NCBI GenBank assembly: GCA_944470555.2
Contig: OX104130.1
Location: 71,863,160-71,927,159 of the forward strand
Length of the DNA stretch: 64,000 bases
From: Heterobilharzia americana
Taxonomy: Eukaryota > Platyhelminthes > Trematoda > Strigeidida > Schistosomatidae
Direction of reading: 5' to 3'
In this document: one piece after another, positions 33,501-39,439 of the stretch
Layout: every line of letters begins with the position of its first letter
Position numbering within the stretch: position 1 is the stretch's first letter
The notes under the pieces: generated by a model
The model's input: only the letters and a program-made list of their open reading frames with translations
What the model was told of the DNA's origin: nothing
Database searches by the model: none
Made by a program: the position numbers and the translations under genes

Positions 33501-33920
33501 ATTTCTTGATACTCTGAAAACTGTAAACCTATATGCAGTTTTATCAAACCTGGCAGGTAATTCTGGTTGACTAGATAACTTCTTAGTATTCAACCTTTCA
33601 TCAGTTTCATCTGTATCGACTAAATAACTTTCAACACCCCGACTAGTATCACGTTTCTACAATAAATGTTGTATTAAATTGTTCAACTTTACTTCATGCA
33701 AATGAGACATGGATAAAGAATCACGCAATTTGAATTCATCGATCACATTCAACCAAATATTATTAGGACACCTTTTAGTACGTTTCTGAGGGATATTTAC
33801 ATTCGAATCGTCTTTCACTGGTGAAAGATGCACATCTGATTTTTTCCGTTTCCAGCAAACCTCATCACTGCTACTTGAATCATCGTCAGATGATGAGTGA
33901 AGGACTTCTCTGTAAGCCAT
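21392..33920 (-). CDS. PHAX: PHAX, phosphorylated adaptor for U snRNA export (whole gene, six coding exons)
   Basis: PHAX bridges the nuclear cap-binding complex on newly made U snRNAs and the CRM1/RanGTP exporter. Joining six exons (33920-33693, 33656-33513, 33417-33354, 33315-33224, 28528-28401, 21668-21392) gives 310 residues in one open frame, with GT-AG boundaries throughout. Residues 9-27 (SSSDDDSSSSDEVCWKRKK) resemble the acidic serine patch plus WKRKR of animal PHAX, and 52-60 (PNNIWLNVI) its NNIW block. Residues 118-145 (YRFTVFRSPD to NQDLI) align gap-free with the start of the GG-type RNA-binding domain, followed by RTVDILG, NSGGLYLM and GSRRRSPGGVYLNLIKN (to about 193). The gene is shorter than human PHAX, mainly between NNIW and the RNA-binding domain. 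The last two introns hold transposon relics. Confidence 0.95.
22280..22566 (-). mobile_element. Inverted 5' end of an RTE relic (copy E, subfamily 2)
   Basis: This matches the complement of the RTE 5' UTR and endonuclease start. It reads, like the minus-strand copy B, ACATCGTGCGGACATTCC, GAAGGCTTTCACCAAC, GGCGTCATTTCG and finally CCAGCTAGTAAACCAGGCG. It ends at 22566, within a few bases of the element's 5' terminus, where it joins sense-orientation RT sequence. The arrangement is discussed as a twin-priming-like inversion. It lies inside the last PHAX intron. Confidence 0.85.
22566..23462 (+). mobile_element. Sense RT part of RTE relic E
   Basis: This segment starts at the ATATTAGGCCGCATCATCC block, which corresponds to 45783 in the 43.9-kb copy, and runs through the RT (LPYLNFIHFEKSFNSVD, KRGVKQGC, LEDLDFADHDLCLM) to the SETW block near 23460. 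It then breaks off, and the C-terminal block and TAA tail are missing. The catalytic FADD reads FADHD because of a 3-nt insertion shared with the relic at 31.5 kb. It is antisense to PHAX. Confidence 0.85.
23575..23690 (+). repeat. S-alpha-like SINE, ribozyme segment deleted
   Basis: The tRNA-like head reads GTGGATAACGCTTTGG (23597-23612), then a box B remnant (GCAGTTCAAATCTC, 23632-23645) and the body GTGCAGGTACATT. The same head and GCAGGTACATT block occur at 41.25-41.35 kb, where a hammerhead-like segment follows. Here CTGGAT follows directly, so the ribozyme is gone. It lies antisense in the last PHAX intron. Confidence 0.7.
23700..25229. other. PHAX intron 5, AT-rich sequence without recognised features
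   Basis: Only short chance frames and no repeat motif that I can name. It is intronic by position. Confidence 0.5.
25230..25830. other. GC-rich island in the last PHAX intron, probable old transposon piece
   Basis: The composition is clearly more GC-rich than the surrounding intron (for example CCCGCCCTGGCCTAACCGTC near 25430-25450 and GCACGCCGGCCAACTCGG near 25737). There is no convincing protein frame or tRNA-like head. It could be a piece of an LTR or another repeat. Confidence 0.35.
25831..27250. other. PHAX intron 5, AT-rich, nothing recognised
   Basis: No domain-bearing frame and no named repeat were seen. Confidence 0.45.
27258..27365 (+). repeat. SINE-like repeat, family II (GGTATCACTA..CCTCA block)
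   Basis: A tRNA-like head (GCTTATCGGTTAAG; box-B-like CAGGTTCAAC, 27288-27297) is followed by TTTGGACGGTCAGGTGGTAT and CACTAACCCTCACGCAATAG. The latter block recurs at 38.8-39.0 kb (minus) and 48.0-48.1 kb (plus) as TTTGGGCAGC...AGTATCACTAGCCC. These three copies define a second dispersed family. Confidence 0.6.
27489..27622 (-). repeat. Hammerhead-bearing SINE, left (minus) member of an inverted pair
   Basis: On the minus strand this reads a box-A-like GTGGCTCAACGGTAAC, then GCACTG (27572-27567), ATGAGGA, a stem II GTCCCATACTAGGAC, AGAAC and GTC followed by CAGTAC (27532-27527), and the tail CCTTCAACTGATGTCAGTT. The layout is that of a hammerhead ribozyme, but the conserved CTGAGGA reads ATGAGGA and the GAAA block reads AGAAC, so it should not cleave. 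The box B region is deleted compared with the right member. Confidence 0.75.
27799..27963 (+). repeat. Hammerhead-bearing tRNA-derived SINE, right (plus) member of an inverted pair
   Basis: Box-A-like GGTCAATGGTAACG and an excellent box B, GGTTCGACCCC (27845-27855), form a tRNA-like head. The body contains a hammerhead-like fold: stem I GCACTG (27879-27884) with CAGTGC (27919-27924), core CTGAGGA (27885-27891), stem II GCCTC/GAGGT (27892-27896 with 27904-27908) and the cleavage triplet GTC (27916-27918). The GAAA core block reads GACA (27909-27912), so activity is doubtful. The tail CCTTCAACTGATGTCAGT matches the left member reversed. Confidence 0.8.
28211..28266 (-). repeat. tRNA-SINE 3' half, minus orientation (left half of a palindrome)
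   Basis: The minus strand reads GGTTCGAATCCGACCGCGG, a perfect box B, then TCCAAATTTTCACTTCC and AATCATCACCCA. The same 3' half occurs in plus orientation at 28283-28325 and in the complete SINE at 29275-29382. Confidence 0.75.
28283..28325 (+). repeat. tRNA-SINE 3' tail, plus orientation (right half of a palindrome)
   Basis: GCTGCGGTCCAAATTCTCAT and TTCACCTTCAGTCATCACC match the tail of the SINE at 29275-29382. Together with the left half it forms an imperfect palindrome of about 115 bp, 75 nt from the 3' end of PHAX exon 5. Confidence 0.75.
28401..28528 (-). CDS. PHAX: PHAX coding exon 5 (residues 177-219)
   Basis: This 128-nt exon encodes DGSRRRSPGGVYLNLIKNSY and then SVTKAEKVCIFLIDRQVKEK. 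It contains the signature GSRRR(S/T)PGGV(Y/F)L core of the PHAX RNA-binding domain. The acceptor is TTGTTAG at 28529 and the donor GTATGT at 28400. It is missing from any simple list of long ORFs because stops close it in flanking intron. It is flanked by introns of about 4.7 kb (upstream) and 6.7 kb (downstream). Confidence 0.93.
28530..29274. other. PHAX intron 4, AT-rich, nothing recognised
   Basis: The segment runs from the exon 5 acceptor to the SINE at 29275. No motif is seen. Confidence 0.5.
29275..29382 (+). repeat. tRNA-derived SINE, best-preserved copy of the box A TAGCTCAGTTGG family
   Basis: GGACGTTGTAGCTCAGTTGG begins a tRNA-like head with a perfect box A (29284-29295). It continues with a box-B-like GGTCTGAATCC (29328-29338) and the acceptor-side CGCGGTCC, then the tail TTCATCTTCAGTCATCACCC. 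GGAC and GTCC at the two ends can still pair. Box B carries TC to CT changes and the anticodon arm is not convincing, so this is a SINE, not a tRNA gene. It is antisense in PHAX intron 4. Confidence 0.8.
29674..29685. repeat. Target-site duplication, left copy, of the 29.7 kb Penelope-like element
   Basis: AACTTTACTCAT is repeated exactly at 30468-30479. Confidence 0.75.
29686..30467 (+). mobile_element. Penelope-like element with GIY-YIG remnant and inverted arms
   Basis: The left arm (29729-29885) and right arm (30310-30466) are inverted repeats of about 155 bp. They include TGATACAGTATTATTTACTT, GATGACGTTTCGAGCA and ATTCGACATTTGATTTTTAT. A 43-nt tail (29686-29728, with GCGAAACTTGGGCATTGTGA) extends beyond the left arm, as Penelope elements often show. 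The inside holds only the endonuclease part, and the RT is deleted. The arms match those of the RT-bearing copy at 16.3-18.1 kb, so both are one family. A 12-bp target duplication flanks it. It lies antisense in PHAX intron 4. Confidence 0.85.
29990..30236 (+). pseudogene. GIY-YIG endonuclease remnant
   Basis: The plus strand reads IIYQIPCNDCEVKYIG, the Y..PC..C...YIG block of Penelope-type GIY-YIG nucleases. A TAA stop follows directly, then the frame continues RIAEHKNLAKYRI with AIAMYALTHNHTIG, which holds the conserved EH and H blocks. At least one stop and a probable frameshift inactivate it. Confidence 0.8.
30468..30479. repeat. Target-site duplication, right copy, of the 29.7 kb Penelope-like element
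   Basis: AACTTTACTCAT is identical to 29674-29685. Confidence 0.75.
30528..30569. repeat. AAT trinucleotide microsatellite
   Basis: About 13 AAT/ATA units run from 30531 to 30569 inside PHAX intron 4. The leucine-rich minus-strand frame here is produced by the repeat. Confidence 0.95.
30570..31536. other. PHAX intron 4, AT-rich, nothing recognised
   Basis: No gene, SINE head or transposon motif was found between the microsatellite and the RTE relic. Confidence 0.45.
31537..32838 (+). mobile_element. 5'-truncated RTE relic (copy F, subfamily 2)
   Basis: It starts inside the RT at GGCTGGTTGGATTCAGG and runs to the element's 3' end near 32820, followed by a TA-repeat instead of the TAA tail. 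Readable blocks are LPYLNFIHFEKSFNSVDLQV, DLDFADHDLCLM (catalytic pair disrupted), LLYGSETWRV and RKWRWIGHTLRRPTGD, in shifting frames. It shares unusual indels and stretches of near identity with the relic at 22.6-23.46 kb. It is antisense in PHAX intron 4. Confidence 0.88.
32360..32791 (+). pseudogene. RTE C-terminal block of copy F
   Basis: This 143-residue frame matches the RTE tail: SVKSLLLYGSETWRVMGSTY, then ARISNKENW, EPIAQQICGRKWRWIGHTLR and GDMEEIMLGRNERLCAVV. The last part is in the frame that runs alongside the true one (GRPRVTWRR), so a frameshift lies near 32625. It has no independent function. Confidence 0.8.
32839..33223. other. PHAX intron 4, first part, nothing recognised
   Basis: AT-rich sequence between the donor of PHAX exon 4 (33223) and the TA tail of the RTE relic. 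Confidence 0.5.
33224..33315 (-). CDS. PHAX: PHAX coding exon 4 (residues 146-176)
   Basis: This 92-nt exon follows a 38-nt intron (33353-33316, GTGAGT to GCTTAG). It encodes R|RTVDILGVQRALEFYYL and TEDIENSGGLYLM, matching the animal RIIGNKKAIELL and QNGGLFIM blocks. It ends at a phase-0 GTGAGTGT donor that opens the 4.7-kb intron. Confidence 0.92.
33354..33417 (-). CDS. PHAX: PHAX coding exon 3 (residues 125-146)
   Basis: This 64-nt exon follows a 95-nt intron (33512-33418). It encodes SPDVVAETITRLLNEPNQDL and the following I, then the first base of a split arginine codon. It matches the N-terminal helix of the PHAX RNA-binding domain (animal form ending RLQEPKKDLI). It ends at a GTGAGT donor. 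Confidence 0.92.
33513..33656 (-). CDS. PHAX: PHAX coding exon 2 (residues 77-124)
   Basis: The exon follows a 36-nt intron (33692-33657, GTAAAG to TTGTAG) whose last three bases are an in-frame TAG, so reading through would end the protein. It encodes KRDTSRGVES through AYRFTVFR. It ends at an AGA/GTATCAAG donor at 33513. The open frame continues some 100 nt past this donor, but that text does not match PHAX, whereas splicing restores a gap-free alignment to the RNA-binding domain. Confidence 0.9.
33693..33920 (-). CDS. PHAX: PHAX coding exon 1 (residues 1-76)
   Basis: The start is the ATG at 33920 (MAYREVLHSSSDDD). It lies 17 nt after a strong pyrimidine-rich splice acceptor (TTTATCTTTTAG, ending 33938). 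An upstream in-frame ATG at 33956 would lie inside that acceptor region and is rejected. The exon encodes the acidic serine run, WKRKK and the basic QKRTKR stretch, possible CK2 and nuclear-localisation regions by analogy with animal PHAX. It ends after SMSHLHE at a GTAAAG donor. Confidence 0.92.
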
Positions 33921-33940
33921 TTTTTGTGTAGTTACTTCTA
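33921..33940 (-). promoter_or_regulatory. PHAX: Splice acceptor just upstream of the PHAX start codon
   Basis: On the minus strand, a T-rich tract ends in TTTATCTTTTAG at 33938-33940, followed by 17 nt and then the ATG. It is either the acceptor of a 5' UTR intron or a spliced-leader trans-splicing site, both of which schistosomes use. Sequence alone cannot distinguish them; no obvious upstream 5' UTR exon was recognised. Confidence 0.6.
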
Positions 33941-34078
33941 AAAGATAAACACACAAGTAAAGATGAATTCCAAATCAAATAATATTGGTTAGAAAAATCA
34001 TAATAATTTCATAATGACTGTTAACTCTTTTCTTGTTTCGTTTACCCTACGGGATGTTCCCTTTTTATATCTTCATTT

Positions 34079-34107
34079 TATACTACTAAGTATTTTTTAG
34101 TAGTATA
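34079..34107. repeat. Perfect 11-bp hairpin
   Basis: TATACTACTAA (34079-34089) and TTAGTAGTATA (34097-34107) are exact complements around a 7-nt loop. A single occurrence in AT-rich DNA has no evident role. Confidence 0.6.
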
Positions 34108-34872
34108 ATTCATGTTTCCCCCTAATGTTGCTTCATTCGCATCCCTGGCTGTTTATTCTGTTCAGTCGTATTTTGCCCACCACTTAACATCAGTGGACAC
34201 TAGTATCTTTCATAGTTGATGATGGTGTTTCAATTTCTTTCGTTGTTCCTTGATGTCCTAGTTTACTCTTGAACATTTGTTTACCTTGCGTCTTTACGTC
34301 ATCGTGGGAACTTACGCGCGTCCTTCTGGTTGCTTGGACACAGCTTTGTTCTTTTTACTGTTGACGCACTCTTTGTAAAGTGCTTTGATCGCGATAAATC
34401 CACAGATACTCCATGATTCTAGGTTTGTATTTTATCACTTAATATTGCTTACTAATATCGAACTGTATACTAGACAAATCCTATGTTTTAGATTTTACGT
34501 GTAACTCGAACCTTAGGTTTATTGTTGAGAAGTCACTTCTTCACTTTGGTTCCGAATATCTTGGAAAGAAGTTCACAATAACTTTATCATGTCATCATGA
34601 AAACGCTCAGAAATGTGCAGTTGAAAAAAGGATTTACAACTGTCAAGTCGGTAGCATAAAAGAGTTAAAAATACCCACCATTGATTTATTTTCATATTTC
34701 ACTTAAGGTTAAATGAGTTTAGAAAGAAAGAGAAGGCTACTGACTTTTAAATGTATCATTAACTCATTCCTATTTGTTTACTTCTTGTTTATCCCAATCG
34801 TTTTTAGTGGGAAACTATGGCGAAAACGCAGGTCACAGGTTACTCAATGATAACGATTCAAACGTTTTCACG

Positions 34873-34909
34873 CAGACAGACAGACAGACAGACACACACA
34901 CACACACAA
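34873..34909. repeat. CAGA / CA microsatellite
   Basis: About four CAGA units pass directly into a run of about eight CA units. Confidence 0.95.
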
Positions 34910-35276
34910 AAAGATGAACATATGACCAGGCATTATTGAGTAATACCTTCATTTAGAAGGGTGCTATGTAATTTCATTCATGTGGTAGCCTATCTAACAG
35001 CCTGATATAATAATGATAATAATAATAATAGCAAACGTTTGTGGGATGAGTGAGTGGGAGGGTGAGTTATCATATCCCATCTAATCTCGCATACGTTCTG
35101 AGTTCGCCTTTTACATAGAGCAAAAGCCATTGGAATCTACCTGAACAAGCCAAATTTGTGTGTACATAAGAATTTCCTACAGCCTCTTTCTTTGCTTTGG
35201 CTATCTGTATATCTAATCTGTAAATAACAGCCTTATTTGTTAAATATCATAAACAAAATCCCATGATCACGACAAA

Positions 35277-35366
35277 CAAACCAACACCACCGGCCTGCAG
35301 ACCATGGGGTATGGTGGAGTGTGTTATTTTTCGGGCCAACCTTTTCTAATCCCCCCTTCCATTGAA
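35277..35366 (+). repeat. 5' UTR fragment of an SR2-like RTE element
   Basis: CATGGGGTATGGTGGAGTGT followed by GTTATTTTTCGGG matches 36890-36930 and continues with the CCTTTTCTA-CCCCC block. It abuts oppositely oriented endonuclease-linker sequence of the same family at about 35370. Confidence 0.55.
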
Positions 35367-35369
35367 GCT

Positions 35370-36710
35370 GTCGTTGCGTAGAATTTTTCTCAGTGTACTT
35401 TTAAGCTCTACATTGTACTCGGGCCTGCAGGAATGCGTTTACGTGCATCCACTAGTTCGGAAGAAGCTGCTGATACCCACTGGCTCCTTTCAGCCACTCT
35501 CTCGGAGTCGGCTACGGTCTTCAACGCTGCTTTTACGGCAGACTGAAGATGACACCAAGCTTCTTCTGGATGAGTGAGTCTTCTGTCCCGATAACTGTCT
35601 AGCCAACTTCTCACTGAACACGGCTTTGGTATTTTCGTTGTCCAGCAGCATTCATAGTGGTTTTGTTGCCAAATGTTTTCTACGTCCATTGAGACGCAGG
35701 CATATACGCGTTCGGACAAACACGTGGTCGCTATGCAAGCATGTACTTCAGATGAAGCGACAGTGTTCAACCGATCTTCTCCAGAGATGACTAATAGAAA
35801 TGTGGTCTATCTGTGTCCATCCCTGAGTTGAGCTCAGTGGACACCAGGTCAGACAGTATCTTTCTTTGTGTCTGAAATTTGTGCTGGCTAAAAATAGGCA
35901 ACTATCTTAGCACAGTTGTAGTAGGCGATCACCGTTATCTGTTTGTCCAGTGCCACCTAAGTGCCTTTCTGCCTCACTCAGTCTACCCATCTGTGTGTTG
36001 AAATAACCTGCAACAACCACCACCTCCGAACGTTTGGCTTTCGAAAGGAGGCTAGACAGTTTACGGTAGAACTCGTCCTTCACTTCATCCGAGCTGCAGT
36101 CAGTGGGTGCGTAAGCAGAGATTACAAAGAGACAACGGCGAGTTTCACTATTCCTTTTAGTTCTCACTGTGCCGTTCAGTCGGACAGCGTAGAGATGACT
36201 ATCAACTGGGATCCAGTCTAGTAGTGAACTTTCTGCCCTAGTGCTTAATGCTATGCCTACACCTGCAAGACCGCGGGATCTAGCTATCGGATCTCTAGAA
36301 ACTCGAAGGGTGAATTTTGAGGACTCACCAGATTGGTCCGGAGAGGTAAGGTGAATAACCGGACTTAGGTCCTGTATGCGTGTCTCACGAACACAACACA
36401 CATTCATGGCCCGAGCTGCTAGAGTCCTCGCCAATGAAGCCTGTTGACCAACTTGACAGCGGGTGTGGACATTGAAAGCTCCAATATGTAAGTTGGAGAG
36501 TGGTTTAAAGAGACCAGGGATGCTGTTCTGTGGACTTGGATCGTTACCAAAGGCTGTAGAACTAGAAGAAATTGAGGATGATGTAGTATTGTTAATTGGG
36601 AGATGTGAAAGAAGATTAAGAGGTAATGATGGGAGAAGTGGATAGCAGTCAGAAGAAACTTGAGTGCTGACAGAGTTGTGAAGGCGGTTGACACTTCCCG
36701 GATGCCCACA
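35370..36710 (-). mobile_element. SR2-like RTE element, endonuclease part
   Basis: The minus strand holds the N-terminal lead (GAFNVHTRC-like, near 36480), the endonuclease (36434-35907) and a linker reading SQWVSAASSELVDARKRIP (to about 35410). The RT that should follow at lower coordinates is absent; unrelated plus-oriented 5' UTR sequence lies there instead. This family differs from copies A-F; it resembles schistosome SR2, a name given from memory. Confidence 0.8.
35907..36434 (-). pseudogene. SR2-like endonuclease
   Basis: This 175-residue frame is a readable apurinic-type endonuclease fragment: AMNVCCVRETRIQDLSPVI, LAGVGIALSTRAESSLLDW, the substrate-face block VISAYAPTDCSSDEVKDEFY and VVVAGYFNTQMGRLS. 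The metal-binding E of the RETRIQD block is present. The GD(M/F)N motif reads GYFN, so its aspartate is lost. The frame is otherwise open, suggesting moderate age. It ends at LLQLC before a stop. Confidence 0.85.
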
Positions 36711-36854
36711 CCGTGGAAGGCTACTTCTTAAAGTACCTGAAAGAGATCTGTGTGACTGCAGATCCCATCGGACATATGCTTGAGGCCTGTCACATTCAGG
36801 TCTTTGTGTATGTTTATTTTGACATTTTGTTGTTTTGGGGCCGGATGGTCGAAA

Positions 36855-37225
36855 GGAAACGACAAATGAACCAACACCGGTGGCCCAACAGATCGTGGGG
36901 TATGGTGGAGTGTGTTATTTTTGGGGGGGAACGACCTTTTCTACCCCCTCCCTTCAACTGGGAAGGCACCATCAGCATGACACTGCTGGTCATCCAAGGG
37001 AAACACCTTACTGCTGTCATACTCCATCCAGCTAGCAGCAGTACGACTTCGCCCTCAGACCTCTATCATAGTGTAGCAGTTTACACCACAACGGTAACTG
37101 CTTTTTGTCTAGCCACTATCCAGTAGACCTTTCTGATATGGTAGGACGTCGAGGGAACAAGTGTTCCACCAGGATAGCTCGTTGGGTCGTTGTGGTATGC
37201 AAGTCCGACCACCACATCAAGGTAG
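36855..37225 (+). repeat. SR2-like 5' UTR-type repeat, plus orientation
   Basis: CCTTACTGCTGTCATACTCC, CCTCTATCATAGTGTAGCAG and CGGTAACTGCTTTTTGTCTA are matched in reverse at about 43000-43290, where the block sits at the 5' side of an endonuclease fragment. Its first part is also copied at 35277-35366. Here it lies to the right of a minus-strand endonuclease but in the opposite orientation. Confidence 0.55.
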
Positions 37226-38759
37226 CAGCTATCTATTTACGAAATGCATAATTATCGTAAAACAAATAGTGCGTAAGCTGATCAACACAGATGCACTTCC
37301 TTCAGGACTACTGGGCCACTTTACTCAAAAGAATAGCCAATGGATATTTTGTCAAGTGGAATGTGACACTTCCCCGCTTCAAGTACAATCAGCACACCTC
37401 CCAAACCGAAAAAATGGGAATAATAAATTCAATAACATCCAAGCCGTTGCATTACAGTTAAATACGATGATAAAGTTAGCACACTACTTCAGTCTCCATA
37501 GCATCACACATATCAAAAGCATATCACTGTAGTCTCTCCATACATCATGAAGACTAATGGTTCGGTGCAAAAAGTAACACGATACTGTTTTGCGCTGTGC
37601 TTGATGTCAAATCTTCATGATATCTAACACAATACTATATCATATATACAGATGTTTACTCTTTTCTCTTTACCGTACGATTACTTAAACAAACACCCAG
37701 ACAAAAAACTTCGAAAAAATCTAGCCGCGCATGCTCAATTCTAAACAAGACAGAAAATACCAACCAAAAAAGAATATATGCAGGAAACGGAATGTCCAAA
37801 GTAAACACATCTCAAGCTATTCCATTCAGCCTCTCACTAATAACTTCCAACATCTCTTGAATCTCAGTGAAGACACTGATGTTTTTCTGCATACAACTTA
37901 GACAAATGGACAGTAACTTTATAGCTCCATGGACGTCGTGGTTTTGAGAGATAGTATGGCTACCATATTTCAACCGTCTTTTTGAGTAAACTCAAAAACT
38001 AATCTCCTTGCTAATAAACTGAAACTAACTTTCAAAAGAATCCGAGGAAAGTTAGCAACTGGTCCTGTCCACACAAAATATAATAGACTTTTTTCTGATA
38101 ATTATACGAAGGTGAATAGAATAAGATTTCAGATCATTAGATTCGATTCCGAAAACACCTAACGGTGGAGTGGGAATTGAGACAATGTGCAGTGAACACT
38201 TATGCTTTCTCAGCGTACATATTTGACACTGAAAGACGAAACTTCACTTGGGATAATTCATTGTAACCGAGCTAAATAATTCAAACACTTGTCTGTTGGT
38301 TATGATTTCTCAGGTTCCAATTTTCGATTCTACAAAGAGTTATCGCAAATAATAAAGAAATGAAAAATATACTCAGAACTCCGTGATTTCCATTGACTGT
38401 TTATCTTATTATTGGCTTGTAGTCATCAAACTAAAGAGAACTGTTTAAATTATAGTACTATCACATTAAAATCTTATCAGCCGTCGTATACAAAGAATTG
38501 ATTGTTTAAGAATGTTAAGCAGTAGACTTTTAGAGAAAATGAAGTTGAGAAAACTACACTTTACATGACATTTCATACTTCATTTCGTATTTTAAAAAGA
38601 TATACTTTTTATGTACACGACTGTATCCTGAATGAAATGAAACGTATAATACAACCGCGTGCTCACTAAATAAACTAATGATAAAATAACGGCAAAACTG
38701 TCCATACTATTTATGACAACAATCCAACTACATAAGAAATAAATGTCCTATTTAGAAGA
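37226..38759. other. AT-rich non-coding stretch, nothing recognised
   Basis: No open frame with a motif, no tRNA-like head and no transposon termini were seen. Confidence 0.45.
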
Positions 38760-39007
38760 ACCCCTGGGGTGTGAACGCAGAATAGTGTTCAACCATTTTC
38801 TTATGACAATGACTGACCGTTTCATAACATTCCATAACGCACTTAGCACTCACATGCACTTTCATGCAGTAGGAGGTGAATCAAAACTATTGTATGAGGG
38901 CTAGTGATACTATCTAGCTGCCCAAACTCCAGTATTTGGAGCGGCGTTCGAACCGATGACCCAGTGTTTGAAAATCAACTGGCTAAAACCATGAGCCACT
39001 GCTCCCC
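38760..39007 (-). repeat. SINE-like repeat, family II, with a good tRNA-like head
   Basis: The minus strand reads GTGGCTCATGGTTTTAGCC, then the box B GGTTCGAACGCC (38954-38943) and the family block TTTGGGCAGCTAGATAGTAT with CACTAGCCCTCA. The body continues to about 38760. Related copies are at 27258-27365 and 47970-48160. The box B preservation shows the tRNA origin most clearly in this copy. Confidence 0.75.
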
Positions 39008-39439
39008 CAAAAACATTATAAAGGTGAGGTAGATTTCCAGAAGATGATCTCAGTTACGTGATGATGCATGAAGTCGGCGTTTTTGTTACTTGTCTTTTAT
39101 AACTGTTGAGATCTTTTGAAAGGCAGGAACTTTCTACAATAATATTGATCTCCCTTTTCATGGCATTCAGTCAATTTGACTACTATCCTATTTTATTTTT
39201 AGGACACCAACCTACTAGTGAGCATCAACAAAGTCTTTCTCATTTCATTTCCAACAGAAACGGTTACCTGGAGACTATTGTCTTATTTATGACTGACTAT
39301 TTGTTGCCTGAGTAAATCATACCTGCTTCACTTCGATGGCATACTTTTACAAAAATAACGGTTTACTTAGTAATATAATATTCAAACACAACTTTAGACA
39401 GTCCACTAGTAATTCTATCTTCTTAACTCGATTTATTTA
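39008..39439. other. Non-coding spacer, nothing recognised
   Basis: Between a SINE and the 3' end of an SR2-like copy. No motif was seen. Confidence 0.4.

Larger units (their letters stand above)
33941..35276. other. Region upstream of PHAX, possible promoter, nothing decisive
   Basis: This is where the PHAX promoter or a 5' UTR intron should lie. I see no unambiguous TATA or initiator arrangement. It contains the hairpin at 34079-34107 and the CA-type microsatellite at 34873-34909. Confidence 0.35.

Noticed and set aside
33378..33593. 71-residue minus-strand open frame as a continuous PHAX exon
   Set aside because: Its last 30 or so residues come from a 95-nt GT-AG intron. Removing it gives a gap-free alignment to the PHAX RNA-binding domain, whereas reading through ends in the wrong frame.
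33657..33956. 99-residue frame starting at 33956 as the PHAX N-terminal exon
   Set aside because: The ATG at 33956 lies within the pyrimidine tract of the splice acceptor, and the last 11 residues and stop are the 36-nt intron. Start at 33920 and donor at 33692 fit better.
36713..37126. 137-residue plus-strand open frame
   Set aside because: It overlaps a block repeated at 35.3 and 43.0-43.3 kb that behaves as SR2-like untranslated sequence. The frame is not conserved between the copies.
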